Positions 1-7,282 of a stretch of 64,000 nt of DNA are shown piece by piece. The stretch covers positions 310,001-374,000 of the forward strand of contig NZ_JOHO01000002.1 of the NCBI RefSeq assembly GCF_000719705.1, in the 5' to 3' direction. The notes under the pieces are model-generated. The model ran no database searches and was not told the DNA's origin. It saw only the letters and a list, made by a program, of their open reading frames with translations. Positions within the stretch are counted from its first letter, which is position 1, and the number at the start of each line of letters is the position of its first letter. The DNA comes from Streptomyces sp. NRRL S-350. GTDB lineage: Bacteria > Actinomycetota > Actinomycetes > Streptomycetales > Streptomycetaceae. The position numbers and the translations under genes were made by a program.

Positions 1-413
1 TGGCTGCCGTGGTCCAGCGTGCCGACGAGGGCGCCGGCCTCGGTGAAGAGCCTCGGGCTGCCCATCACCTTGGGGTAGGCGCTGAGTTCCCGGCCGGCGG
101 CGGTGGCGGCGAAGTTGTCGAGGTACATGGCGTGCAGGTACTCGCCCTCCTCGTCGCCGTACCGGACGGGGATGACCTGCCCGGCCTCGACGTAGGGGCC
201 GAAGCCGTCGACGTCGCCCATCTTCATGACCTCGAAGCGGACCAGTGGTTCCTCGATCCGCAGCGGCTCGGGGACGACGGCGCGCAGGGCCACGGGGTCG
301 GTGCGGTAGACGACGTTCAGGTACTCCCGATCGGTGAAGCGGGTGGCGCGGGGCGGGTAGACGGGGGCGGTCAGCGGGGTGGTGGCGTGGCGGACGACCT
401 AGTCGGGGCGCAT
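1..413 (-). pseudogene. adc: Acetoacetate decarboxylase, interrupted by an early stop and cut by the window edge
   Basis: The reverse strand encodes an Adc-type N-terminus. It runs PLTAPVYPPRATRFTDREYL, then FEVMKMGDVDGFGPYVEAGQ and GRELSAYPKVMGSPRL, where the Lys of YPK is the Schiff-base lysine position of the family. Adc converts acetoacetate to acetone and CO2. The only reasonable start (ATG 411-413) is followed four codons later by TAG at 399-401, so the frame reads MRPD-stop-VVRHATTPL. Family members often carry a short polar leader here, so a CAG to TAG change is the simplest explanation. No start codon lies between the stop and the conserved region. The gene continues beyond position 1. 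It is divergent from the dehydrogenase at 593, which fits a small ketone/acyl-CoA module. Confidence 0.75.
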
Positions 414-455
414 CGGGGGCCTCCTCGGGGGTGCCGGTTGCTTGGTCTCCTGAAA

Positions 456-490
456 CGGATACGATGTGTATCGGATACACCATGCATCCG
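456..490. promoter_or_regulatory. Palindromic operator between adc and the dehydrogenase
   Basis: A perfect 15-bp dyad GTGTATCGGATACAC (466-480) sits at the centre of a wider symmetric arrangement, CGGAT at 456-460 and ATCCG at 486-490, all centred on base 473. It lies between two divergent genes, where a dimeric repressor would be expected. The TetR-family gene at 1599, downstream in the same cluster, is the natural candidate. The binding partner is inference; the dyad is seen directly. Confidence 0.6.
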
Positions 491-592
491 ATAGGAACCG
501 TGACGCAACCGCGTCGCCCGCGGCGCAACCCGCGTCGCCCGCGCGGCCCCGCAGGCCCGTCGGACCGCCGCACAGCCAAGGAAGTGATCTCG

Positions 593-1705
593 ATGCCGTT
601 CACCGTTCCCGACCCCACCGGTCGCCCCGTCGCCGTCGTCGGAGCCGGCACCCTCGGGCGCCGCATCGCCCTGATGTTCGCCACCGGCGGCGGGGAGGTG
701 CGGATCTACGACCCCTCGGCCGAACAGCGCGCGGCCGCCCGCGCCTACGTCGAGGAGCAGCTGCCCGCCGTCGCCGCCGGGATCGACGCGGGCCGGCCGG
801 GCACCGTCACCACCGGCGGGGACCTCGCAGAGGTGCTGCCCGGCGCCTGGCTGGTGATCGAGGCGGTGCCCGAACGCCCCGAACTCAAGCAGCGCGTGTT
901 CGCCGACCTCGACCGGATCGCCGACGAGGACGCGATCCTGGGCAGCAACTCCTCGTCCTACCCGACCAGTCGCTTCGTCGACTCCGTTCGGGAGCCCCAG
1001 CGGCTGGTCAACATCCACTTCTACATGCCGCCGACCCAGAACGCGGTGGACGTGATGTCCTGCGGCCTCACCGACCGGGGCGTCATCGACCTGCTGCTGG
1101 CCGAACTGCCGCGCCACGGCGTCTTCCCGTTCGAGGCGCGCAAGGAGAGCACCGGCTTCATCTTCAACCGCATCTGGGCGGCCATCAAGCGCGAATCGCT
1201 CGCCGTGGTCGCCGAGGGCGTCGCCACCGCCGAGGAGGTGGACGCCATGTGGGCCGTCAACACCGGCCTGCGCGGCGGGCCGTTCCGGGCGATGGACCAG
1301 GTCGGCCTGGACGTCGTGCTCGACATCGAGGAGCACTATGCCGCCGAGCGCCCCGGCCTGCCCACCGGGCCACGGGCCCTGCTGGAGCAGTACGTGGGGG
1401 AGGGGCGGCTCGGGGTCAAGGCCGGGCGCGGCTTCTACGACTACCGCCCCGGGGCCGGAGCGGCCTCGGGAGCCGCCGACCGCATGCGGCGGCGCCGCAG
1501 CCTGACGGCGGTTCCGCGGCCCCGGCCCGCCCGTAGACTGGCCCGGGGCCGCCGGGCGGCACCGCCGAGCGAAGAACGAGAGCCGAGGACCGCAGGCCGT
1601 GCCCAAGTCACCCACGAAGCGCCGCCCGTTGACCGTCGCCGCACTGAACGACAGTGCCCTGGCCCTGTTCACCGAGCACGGCTTCCACGCCACCTCGATC
1701 CGTGA
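593..1705 (+). CDS. 3-hydroxyacyl-CoA dehydrogenase (3-hydroxybutyryl-CoA type) with abnormal read-through tail
   Basis: This is an NAD-dependent 3-hydroxyacyl-CoA dehydrogenase. The N-terminal Rossmann motif is VAVVGAGTLGRRIA (about residues 14-27), followed by EAVPERPELK, the LGSNSSSYP segment, NIHFYMPP, and the C-terminal helical domain ending GVKAGRGFYDY near residue 283. ATG 593 gives a normal N-terminus. Family members of 280-300 residues usually stop within about 15 codons of the GFYDY motif. Here the frame stays open for about 85 more Arg/Pro-rich codons and overlaps the TetR gene by 107 nt. A TGA lies at 1503-1505 in another frame, so a small indel near 1480 could have removed the original stop. 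The residues after about 290 are probably not native protein. Confidence 0.8.
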   Translation: MPFTVPDPTGRPVAVVGAGTLGRRIALMFATGGGEVRIYDPSAEQRAAARAYVEEQLPAVAAGIDAGRPGTVTTGGDLAEVLPGAWLVIEAVPERPELKQRVFADLDRIADEDAILGSNSSSYPTSRFVDSVREPQRLVNIHFYMPPTQNAVDVMSCGLTDRGVIDLLLAELPRHGVFPFEARKESTGFIFNRIWAAIKRESLAVVAEGVATAEEVDAMWAVNTGLRGGPFRAMDQVGLDVVLDIEEHYAAERPGLPTGPRALLEQYVGEGRLGVKAGRGFYDYRPGAGAASGAADRMRRRRSLTAVPRPRPARRLARGRRAAPPSEEREPRTAGRAQVTHEAPPVDRRRTERQCPGPVHRARLPRHLDP

Positions 1706-2228
1706 CATCGTCGCCCGCGCCGGACTCACCAGGGGCGCCTTCTACTCCAACTACCAGGACAAGGAAGAGCTGTTCCTCGCCCTCTACGACCAGCAGATCG
1801 ACCGGCTGCTCGCCGACCTTCGGGCCGCCCTCCTCGGCGGCGGCCCCGGCCCGGACCTGCCCTCCCGGCTGCTGCGCGAACTCGCCGGCCGACGGCAGGA
1901 GGACGAGGGCTGGTTCCTGCTCTCCATGGAGTTCACGCTCCACGCCGCCCGTCACCCCGACGTCGCCCGCAGCCTCGCCGAGCACGAGGCGCGGCTGATC
2001 GACGGGCTGGTCGAGCTGATCGAGTCCAGTCCGGCGACGGCCGGGCACGTCCCCGAAGTCGGCCCGCGCGACCTCGCCCGGCTGCTGGTCATCCTGCACG
2101 AGGGCGCCACCGCGATGCGCCTGACCGAGGAGGCGCGAGGCTCGCTCGCCGAGTTCCCCGAGGAACTCCTCCACCGCGTCGTGGACGGGCTGTTCCAGCC
2201 CGCGACCGCCCGAGGAGAGCAGCCGTGA
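1599..2228 (+). CDS. TetR-family transcriptional regulator
   Basis: The 209-residue protein has a TetR helix-turn-helix at about residues 12-58 (ALALFTEHGFHATSIRDIV, then AGLTRGAFYSNYQDKEELF), followed by a variable ligand-binding helical domain. GTG 1599 is chosen because it puts the HTH at the usual distance from the N-terminus; a weak GAGGAC lies upstream. Its start is inside the extended frame of the dehydrogenase, and its stop overlaps the next start (GTGA, 2225-2228), so it is co-transcribed with the LRR gene. It probably controls the divergent adc/dehydrogenase promoter through the dyad at 466-480. The ligand is unknown; an acyl-CoA is a reasonable guess from context. Confidence 0.85.
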   Translation: MPKSPTKRRPLTVAALNDSALALFTEHGFHATSIRDIVARAGLTRGAFYSNYQDKEELFLALYDQQIDRLLADLRAALLGGGPGPDLPSRLLRELAGRRQEDEGWFLLSMEFTLHAARHPDVARSLAEHEARLIDGLVELIESSPATAGHVPEVGPRDLARLLVILHEGATAMRLTEEARGSLAEFPEELLHRVVDGLFQPATARGEQP

Positions 2229-3010
2229 CGGACGTGACGCTGAACCTCTGGCGGCAGCCGCTCGCCGCGGTGCCCGCCGAGGTGTGGGACCGCACCGACC
2301 TGACCGTACTCATCCTCGCCGATACCGGCATCTCCGAACTCTCCGCCGACGTACGGCGCCTGACCGCGCTGCGCACCCTCGACCTCGGCCACAACCGGCT
2401 CGCCGCGCTGCCCGCCGAGCTGGGCGACCTCACCGGGCTCGACGACTTCCTCTACCTCCACGACAACGCACTGACCGCGCTGCCGGACTCACTCGGCCGA
2501 CTCACCGCGCTGCGCTACCTCAACATCGGCGAGAACCGACTCACCGAACTCCCCCCTGCCATCGGCGACATGACCTCCCTGGTCGAACTGCGCGCACAGG
2601 GGAACCGGATCGGCTCGCTGCCCGAAGCGATCGGCGACCTCGGCTCGCTCCGAGAACTCTGGCTTCGCGGCAACGAGTTGACCGGCCTGCCGGACTCCGT
2701 CGCCCGGCTCACCGAGCTTCGCGAGCTGGAGCTGAGGGAGAACGCCCTCACCGGGATCCCGGCCGCGCTCGCCGGCCTGCCCCGGCTGCGCCGTCTCGAC
2801 CTGCGCGGCAACCGGATCACCGAACTGCCGCACTGGCTGGCCGAACCCGCCGCGCTGCCCGGGCCGCCCGCGTATCCCGCGTATCCCGCGTATCCCGCGT
2901 ATCCCGCGTTTCCCGCGTTGGAGAAGCTGGACCTGCGGTGGAACGAGGTGCGGCCGTCCGCGCGCATGCTGGACGTGCTCGGTGCGCGCGGATGCGTCGT
3001 CCTGTACTGA
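2225..3010 (+). CDS. Leucine-rich repeat protein
   Basis: This 261-residue protein is built of about nine 23-residue leucine-rich repeats of the bacterial LxxLxxLxLxxNxLxxLPxxI type, for example LRTLDLGHNRLAALPAELG and LRYLNIGENRLTELPPAIG. No signal peptide, membrane segment or second domain is visible, so it is probably a cytoplasmic protein-binding scaffold. Near the end (2871-2915) a 9-nt unit CGTATCCCG is repeated in phase about five times, giving PAYPAYPAYPAYPAF and separating the last repeat from the rest. That stretch looks like a recent slippage expansion. Its start overlaps the TetR stop by four bases. Partner and function are unknown. Confidence 0.75.
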   Translation: MTDVTLNLWRQPLAAVPAEVWDRTDLTVLILADTGISELSADVRRLTALRTLDLGHNRLAALPAELGDLTGLDDFLYLHDNALTALPDSLGRLTALRYLNIGENRLTELPPAIGDMTSLVELRAQGNRIGSLPEAIGDLGSLRELWLRGNELTGLPDSVARLTELRELELRENALTGIPAALAGLPRLRRLDLRGNRITELPHWLAEPAALPGPPAYPAYPAYPAYPAFPALEKLDLRWNEVRPSARMLDVLGARGCVVLY

Positions 3011-3042
3011 GGCCGTCCGTCGAGGACTTCGGAGGAAGCCCT

Positions 3043-3089
3043 TCGGGCGAAGGCTCCCGGAGTGAGGCCCTCGGGCGAAGGCTCCCGGA
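3043..3089. repeat. 19-nt direct repeat upstream of the Thr attenuator
   Basis: TCGGGCGAAGGCTCCCGGA occurs at 3043-3061 and again at 3071-3089, a period of 28. It lies just before the putative -35 of the leader transcript and may form small hairpins or bind a regulator. No function is assigned. Confidence 0.6.
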
Positions 3090-3096
3090 AAAGATC

Positions 3097-3124
3097 TTGC
3101 GCGCGTCCGTCGAGCTGCTACGGT
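3097..3124 (+). promoter_or_regulatory. Promoter of the Thr leader transcript
   Basis: TTGCGC (3097-3102) and TACGGT (3119-3124) are separated by 16 nt, matching a vegetative sigma factor pattern. The -10 ends 7 nt before the leader-peptide ATG, so transcription would start at or next to base 3132 and the leader mRNA would be leaderless. No Shine-Dalgarno precedes the ATG, which agrees with that. Confidence 0.5.
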
Positions 3125-3131
3125 TGACCGC

Positions 3132-3185
3132 ATGAAGCGCGCTGCACTCGTCACCACGACGCCGGAGAGAGTCCCGGCGCGCTGA
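3132..3185 (+). CDS. Attenuator leader peptide with three consecutive Thr codons
   Basis: ATG 3132 opens a 17-codon reading frame, MKRAALVTTTPERVPAR, ending at TGA 3183-3185. Codons 8-10 (3153-3161) are ACC ACG ACG, three threonines in a row, directly upstream of a threonyl-tRNA synthetase gene. A small hairpin (CGCCGG 3160-3165 with CCGGCG 3174-3179) overlaps the codons just after the Thr run, and a strong terminator follows at 3201-3230. This is the layout of ribosome-mediated transcriptional attenuation, in which ribosomes stalled for charged tRNA-Thr would change the fold and allow read-through. The auxiliary tryptophanyl-tRNA synthetase of Streptomyces coelicolor is known to be controlled in this way. 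Too short for automatic gene calling. Confidence 0.75.
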   Translation: MKRAALVTTTPERVPAR

Positions 3186-3200
3186 CTGCTGACCTAGTCC

Positions 3201-3230
3201 GAAGCCCCGGGGCGAGTGCCCCGGGGCTTC
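3201..3230 (+). terminator. Attenuator terminator hairpin
   Basis: A perfect 13-bp stem, GAAGCCCCGGGGC (3201-3213) with GCCCCGGGGCTTC (3218-3230), closes a GAGT loop. It begins 15 nt after the leader-peptide stop and ends 49 nt before the synthetase start. The following GTCGTTCC is only weakly U-rich, as is common in Streptomyces terminators. Confidence 0.75.
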
Positions 3231-3279
3231 GTCGTTCCCGGCTCCACTCGCCTGCGGCCCCAGAGTGGAGACCACCGCC

Positions 3280-4569
3280 ATGAACGACCACCGCAAGCAC
3301 GACCACCGCAAGCACGACCACCGCAAGCACGACCACCCGCAGCGCGACCACCGCAGGCTCGGCCGCGAGCTCGACCTCTTCGACACCGACCCGCTGATGG
3401 GCTCCGGCCTGCCGTACTGGCTGCCCGACGGCGCCGCCATCCGGCACTCGCTGGAGGAGTTCATCCGCGGCCGTGAGCGCCGGGCCGGCTACCGCCACGT
3501 CTACTCGCCGGTGCTCGGCAAACGCGAGCTGTACGAGATCTCCGGTCACTGGGCGCACTACCGCGAGGACATGTTCCCGCCCATGGAACTGGGCTCGGAG
3601 GAGATGGTGCTGCGGCCCAGCCTCTGTCCGCACCATGCGCTGATCTTCCGGTCCCGCTCCCACAGCTACCGGGAACTTCCGCTGCGCATGGCCGAGTTGG
3701 GCGGCATGTACCGTTCCGAGCGGTCCGGGGTGCTGGGCGGGCTGACCAGGGTCCGGGCGATCCAGCTGAACGACGCGCACGTGTTCTGCACCCCGGAGCA
3801 GGCCGCCGACGAAGCGGTCGCCGCACTGGAGCTGATCCGCGAGGCGCACCGGGCGCTCGGCATCGTGCCGGTTCGTCACCGGCTCTCGCTGCCCGGTGAG
3901 GGCGGCAAGTACGTGGCGGATCCGGCGCTGTGGGAGCGTGCCACCGCACTGCTCACCGACGTGCTGGAGCGGTCCGGGGTGCCGTTCGAGGCAGCGGAGG
4001 GCGAGGCCGCGTTCTACGGGCCGAAGATCGACGTGCAGATCGCCGACGGGACCGGGCGCGAGTTCACCCTCTCGACCGTGCAGATCGACTTCCACCAGCC
4101 CGAGCGTTTCGACCTGCACTACATCGGCCCGGACGGCGCCAAGCACCGCCCGGTGATGGTCCACCGGAGCGTGATCGGAAGCGTCGAGCGGGTGGTTGCC
4201 CACCTGATCGAGCTGTACGGCGGCGCGTTCCCGGCCTGGCTGGCGCCCGTCCAGGTCGTCCTGCTGCCGATCTCCGAGGCCGAACTGCCGCAGGCCGAAC
4301 GGCTCCGGCAGCGCTGCCTGGACCTCGGCCTGCGCGCCGAGGTCGCCGGGCCCGAGCACGGCACCCTCGGCGCCCGGATCCGGGCGGCCCGGCTGGTGCC
4401 GTACCAGGCGGTGATCGGCGCCAAGGAGGCCGTGGACGACCGGGTGGCGCTGCGCCTGCGGGACGGCCGACGGCTGGAACCGCTGGCGGCGGAGGAGGTG
4501 TGGGCGCGGATCGGCGGGCTGGTGGCCGCGTGCAGCGCCGAGCTGTGGGAGGACAGCGCCGGGGAGTGA
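3280..4569 (+). CDS. thrS: Auxiliary threonyl-tRNA synthetase lacking the TGS and editing domains
   Basis: This is a class II threonyl-tRNA synthetase core of 429 residues, against about 640-680 for a full bacterial ThrRS. Motif 2 is at about 143-170 (YRSERSGVLGGLTRVR, then DAHVFC) and motif 3 at 292-310 (VMVHRSVIGSVERVV). The three zinc-ligand positions of the family are kept as Cys116, His167 and His295, and an anticodon-binding domain follows from about 320. The N-terminal TGS and hydrolytic editing domains are absent. In their place is a short His/Lys/Asp-rich leader made of a 15-nt tandem repeat (DHRKHDHRKHD). ATG 3280 is chosen for its GGAG at 3267-3270. A second copy controlled by Thr attenuation suggests a stress or antibiotic-resistant back-up enzyme; dedicated resistant ThrRS copies are known for borrelidin and obafluorin. 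Confidence 0.9.
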   Translation: MNDHRKHDHRKHDHRKHDHPQRDHRRLGRELDLFDTDPLMGSGLPYWLPDGAAIRHSLEEFIRGRERRAGYRHVYSPVLGKRELYEISGHWAHYREDMFPPMELGSEEMVLRPSLCPHHALIFRSRSHSYRELPLRMAELGGMYRSERSGVLGGLTRVRAIQLNDAHVFCTPEQAADEAVAALELIREAHRALGIVPVRHRLSLPGEGGKYVADPALWERATALLTDVLERSGVPFEAAEGEAAFYGPKIDVQIADGTGREFTLSTVQIDFHQPERFDLHYIGPDGAKHRPVMVHRSVIGSVERVVAHLIELYGGAFPAWLAPVQVVLLPISEAELPQAERLRQRCLDLGLRAEVAGPEHGTLGARIRAARLVPYQAVIGAKEAVDDRVALRLRDGRRLEPLAAEEVWARIGGLVAACSAELWEDSAGE

Positions 4570-4740
4570 CCCGGCCTCGTGCGCCGGACGCGCCGTCAAT
4601 CCGGTGGCATGCGTACGACTAGTGCGGTGCGCGGTGTGTCGGCGGCGCCGGGGGCAGCGGCCGCCCGTCGAATGGGCGCGGCGGCCGCCGCCCCCCGGCG
4701 CCGCTGCTGTCCCCACCCGTACCTGTACCGGAGGTATCCC

Positions 4741-5328
4741 ATGCGCATCCCGCGCATCCCGCGCATCCCGCGCAGACTCGCCGCTCCCGCACTCGCCGGC
4801 TGTCTCGCCCTCGCCGGGGCGGTCGCCGCCGCCCCGGCCGCCCCGGCCGCCCCGACGGCCCCGGTCGGATCGGTAAGGCTCCGCCCGCTGCCCGTACCCG
4901 ACGTCCAGTACTGCGCCGCCGTGCTCGGGCACGTGCCGGGCGCGGACGGCGCCTCGCCCCTCCTCGGCCGGGCCTGCTCGCCGGACTCCCGGGCCGACGC
5001 GCTCGCCCGGGCCGACGGCCGGACCCGCACGGCGGCGCAACCGGCCGACCGCACGCTGCTGCTGGAGGAGTACAAGGACGTCAACTACGGCGGTGGCGTC
5101 ATCTACACCTTCTACGGCGACGCGGGCGGCTGTGACTCGACGGGGTACCACCTGGTCAACTACATCGACGTGGCGCTGAGCGTGTCCTCGATGCAGGGGT
5201 ACAACAACTGCAACACCGTCCACCTCTGGTCGCCGCTCGGTGACGAGGAGGTCCTGGGCCTGCCGGCCGGCTACCTCGGAGCGAAGTTCAACGACGCCGT
5301 GCGCGAGCTGCAGGTGTACCACGGCTGA
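4741..5328 (+). CDS. Secreted beta/gamma-crystallin-like protein, possibly a peptidase inhibitor (I36-like)
   Basis: ATG 4741 is preceded by GGAGG (4729-4733) and gives a 195-residue protein. It starts with a basic signal region (MRIPRIPRIPRR, built on a 9-nt repeat) and an Ala-rich hydrophobic core ending near AAPAAP. The mature part holds cysteines and a C-terminal segment LLLEEYKDVNYGGGVIYTFY followed by VALSVSSMQGYNN. This matches the crystallin-like fold of small secreted Streptomyces proteins such as metalloproteinase inhibitors. Upstream in-frame starts are rejected because they lie before the signal peptide. It stands alone on the strand. Export is well supported; inhibitor activity is inference from fold resemblance. 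Confidence 0.65.
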   Translation: MRIPRIPRIPRRLAAPALAGCLALAGAVAAAPAAPAAPTAPVGSVRLRPLPVPDVQYCAAVLGHVPGADGASPLLGRACSPDSRADALARADGRTRTAAQPADRTLLLEEYKDVNYGGGVIYTFYGDAGGCDSTGYHLVNYIDVALSVSSMQGYNNCNTVHLWSPLGDEEVLGLPAGYLGAKFNDAVRELQVYHG

Positions 5329-5402
5329 CGGGTCGCCCGCCATCCCGCCCGCCGCCCACCCACGGGCGGGCGGCGGGCGGAGTCGGGTGTGGGCGCGCCG
5401 GG

Positions 5403-5813
5403 TCAGTAGGACTGCAGCTCGACCAAGTGGCCGTCCGGGTCGCGCAGGTGGGCGGTGCGCAGGTTCGGCCCCCACTCCGGGCGGTCGGCAGCAGGGACGG
5501 CCGGGGTGCCGCCGTGGCGCAGGCAGAGGTCGAGGGCGGCGTCCACGTCGTCCACCCGGAACACCAGCATCGAGGTGTCCTGCGCGGGTGCGGTGGGGCG
5601 GGCGGGCAGGTCGGCGGTGCCGAGGGTGGCGGCCATCGCGGAGCGGTCGTAGAGCACCAGGACGGCCTGGTCGGCGACGTCCCAGTTGGCGTACGGGCCC
5701 TCGGGTGCGCCCTTGACCAGGGTGGCGCCGGTGAGGGGCGGGAGTATCGCGCGGTAGAAGGCGAAGCAGTCGGCGAAGCGGGTGACGAGCAGGCGGGGAT
5801 ACGGGGCGTCCAT
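5403..5813 (-). CDS. VOC-family (glyoxalase/bleomycin-resistance-like) protein
   Basis: This 136-residue single vicinal-oxygen-chelate domain starts MDAPYPRLLVTRFADCFAFY. It has the central MLVFRVDDVDAALDLCLRHG element and ends LRDPDGHLVELQSY, where the Glu is the typical metal-ligand position. The family includes glyoxalases, dioxygenases and drug-binding proteins, so the substrate cannot be named. It is divergent from the MarR gene and shares with it the palindrome at 5860-5879, which makes it a likely target of that regulator. Confidence 0.8.
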   Translation of the reverse strand: MDAPYPRLLVTRFADCFAFYRAILPPLTGATLVKGAPEGPYANWDVADQAVLVLYDRSAMAATLGTADLPARPTAPAQDTSMLVFRVDDVDAALDLCLRHGGTPAVPAADRPEWGPNLRTAHLRDPDGHLVELQSY

Positions 5814-5859
5814 GGTCGAACTCCTGGGCTCGGTGGGCTGGAATCCATCATCGGGAAAT

Positions 5860-5879
5860 TAGTGGGTCGCTACCCACTA
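5860..5879. promoter_or_regulatory. MarR-type operator palindrome
   Basis: TAGTGGGT (5860-5867) and ACCCACTA (5872-5879) form a perfect 8-bp inverted repeat around CGCT. It sits between the divergent VOC and MarR genes, 26 nt before the MarR start. This is the usual size and place of a MarR operator that autoregulates and controls the neighbour. Confidence 0.65.
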
Positions 5880-5904
5880 TAGGGAGAGACCCTAGAATGC
5901 CGCC

Positions 5905-6423
5905 ATGACTTCCCAGCCTCCGCCGCCCGCCCCGGCCGCCCCTGCCGGGGCCGCCCCCACCGAGGCAGCCCCTGCGGACCTCCCGCCGACGCTGCTGGAC
6001 CTGAGCACCTACCTGCTCTCCCGGGTCGGCAAGACCGCACGGGGCCGACTCGCCGAACGGCTCGGCACACGCGGACTGCGGCTCTGGGACATGGCGGTCC
6101 TGGCATCGCTCGCCGACTTCGGCCCCCAGGCTCAGCGGGACCTGGTGCGGCGGCTGGGCATCGACCCGAGCGATCTGGCCAAGGTCGCCGACCAGCTCGC
6201 GGCCGCCGGGTACGTCGAGCGCGCCCGGGACCGGGCCGACCGGCGCCGGGTCTCGGTCTCGATCACCGACACCGGGCGGGCGCTGCTCGCCGAACTCGAC
6301 GCGCAGGCCCGGGCGGTGCAGGACGAGGTGCTCGCGCCGTTGGACCCGCGGGAGCGGCAGGTGCTTCAGGGGCTGCTGCTGCGGGTCCACCACGGGTTGG
6401 GGGAGCGCGGCGGCGGGCTGTGA
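5905..6423 (+). CDS. MarR-family transcriptional regulator
   Basis: This is a 172-residue winged-helix regulator. After a Pro/Ala-rich N-terminal extension of about 30 residues, the core shows the family pattern: LRLWDMAVLASLADFG, then RRLGIDPSDLAKVADQLAAA (recognition helix) and a wing with VERARDRADRRRVSVSITDT. ATG 5905 is the first start after the palindrome. It is divergent from the VOC gene, which it probably represses in the absence of a small aromatic or toxic ligand. The ligand is unknown. Confidence 0.85.
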   Translation: MTSQPPPPAPAAPAGAAPTEAAPADLPPTLLDLSTYLLSRVGKTARGRLAERLGTRGLRLWDMAVLASLADFGPQAQRDLVRRLGIDPSDLAKVADQLAAAGYVERARDRADRRRVSVSITDTGRALLAELDAQARAVQDEVLAPLDPRERQVLQGLLLRVHHGLGERGGGL

Positions 6424-6467
6424 ACGGCGGGCTGTGAGGGGGGTGAACGGGGCGTCCGCGCGGGGCG

Positions 6468-7082
6468 TCAGGCGGTGGGCGGCCCGGGGCGGCGGGCACC
6501 GGCGAACTCGCCCGCCCAGCGCGGGACGTCCAGCACGTGCTCGACCCGGGCGACCAGCGTCCCGGTGCGCTCGGCGTGGATCATCGCGCCGTCCCCGACG
6601 TGGATTCCGACGTGGTGCAGAGGTGCGTCGGGGCGGGAGAAGAACAACAGGTCGCCGGGGGCGAGCGCGTCGCGGCCCACCGGGGCACTGCGGTTGAACT
6701 GGGCGACCGTGTAGTGCCCCAGCTCGACCGTGCCGTTGCTGGCCCGGTACCAGCAGTAGAGCGACAGGCCGCTGCAGTCGAAGCCGACCGTCTTCTCGCC
6801 CAGGCACTGGCCGTCGAGGTAGCCGTTCTGGTCGTCGCAGAAGCCCAGCCCCGGACCGAGGCGGTCGCCACCGCCCCAGGCGTACGGCACGCCGAGCTGC
6901 GCTGTGGCCACGTCGGCGACCCGCCGACCCAGCTCGGCGGCGGACGACGGACTCGCGTGGGCTTCCGGGGAGAGAGCCGGGACCAGGCCGGCCCCGAGCG
7001 CGAGGCCGAGCACGCGGCGCCGTCCGACGCCGGAGGATCCGGCCTCGCCGGCGTGGTCGAGGTCGGGCGGTCGGGGTTCCAT
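6468..7082 (-). CDS. Secreted NlpC/P60 cell-wall hydrolase
   Basis: The 204-residue protein begins with a signal containing a twin arginine (RRRVLGLALGAGLVPAL) and a cleavage region near SPEAHA. The NlpC/P60 domain follows: QLGVPYAWGGGDR, the catalytic Cys in FDCSGLSLYCWY, the catalytic His in HHVGIHVGDG, and a third polar residue in IHAERTG. These enzymes cut peptide cross-bridges in peptidoglycan (D-glutamyl-mDAP-type bonds). The insert with extra Cys residues (FCDDQNGYLDGQCLGE) between strand and active site is typical of actinobacterial members. The gene is monocistronic. Confidence 0.85.
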   Translation of the reverse strand: MEPRPPDLDHAGEAGSSGVGRRRVLGLALGAGLVPALSPEAHASPSSAAELGRRVADVATAQLGVPYAWGGGDRLGPGLGFCDDQNGYLDGQCLGEKTVGFDCSGLSLYCWYRASNGTVELGHYTVAQFNRSAPVGRDALAPGDLLFFSRPDAPLHHVGIHVGDGAMIHAERTGTLVARVEHVLDVPRWAGEFAGARRPGPPTA

Positions 7083-7282
7083 GAGGCGGCTCCCAGGGCG
7101 GTCGTGGTGCGGGTGCGCACCAGGATCCCGTTCCGGTGGGGCCGTCCGCCATCACCCGGAACGGTGAATCGTGCGCGTGCGGACCCTGAAGCGGAGCGAC
7201 CGTTGCCCGTAAATGGTTTGACGGTCGTTCAGGAGAGGCCAACGATGGGCTCGAACGTTCGGTCGAACCGTCGGAGGACCCC

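Noticed and set aside
3151..5475. Long minus-strand open frame of 774 codons opposite the ThrRS and the secreted protein
   Set aside because: It is the antisense shadow of two well-supported genes; at this GC content stop codons are rare in several frames, and the translation is Arg/Pro/Ala/Val low-complexity without any motif.
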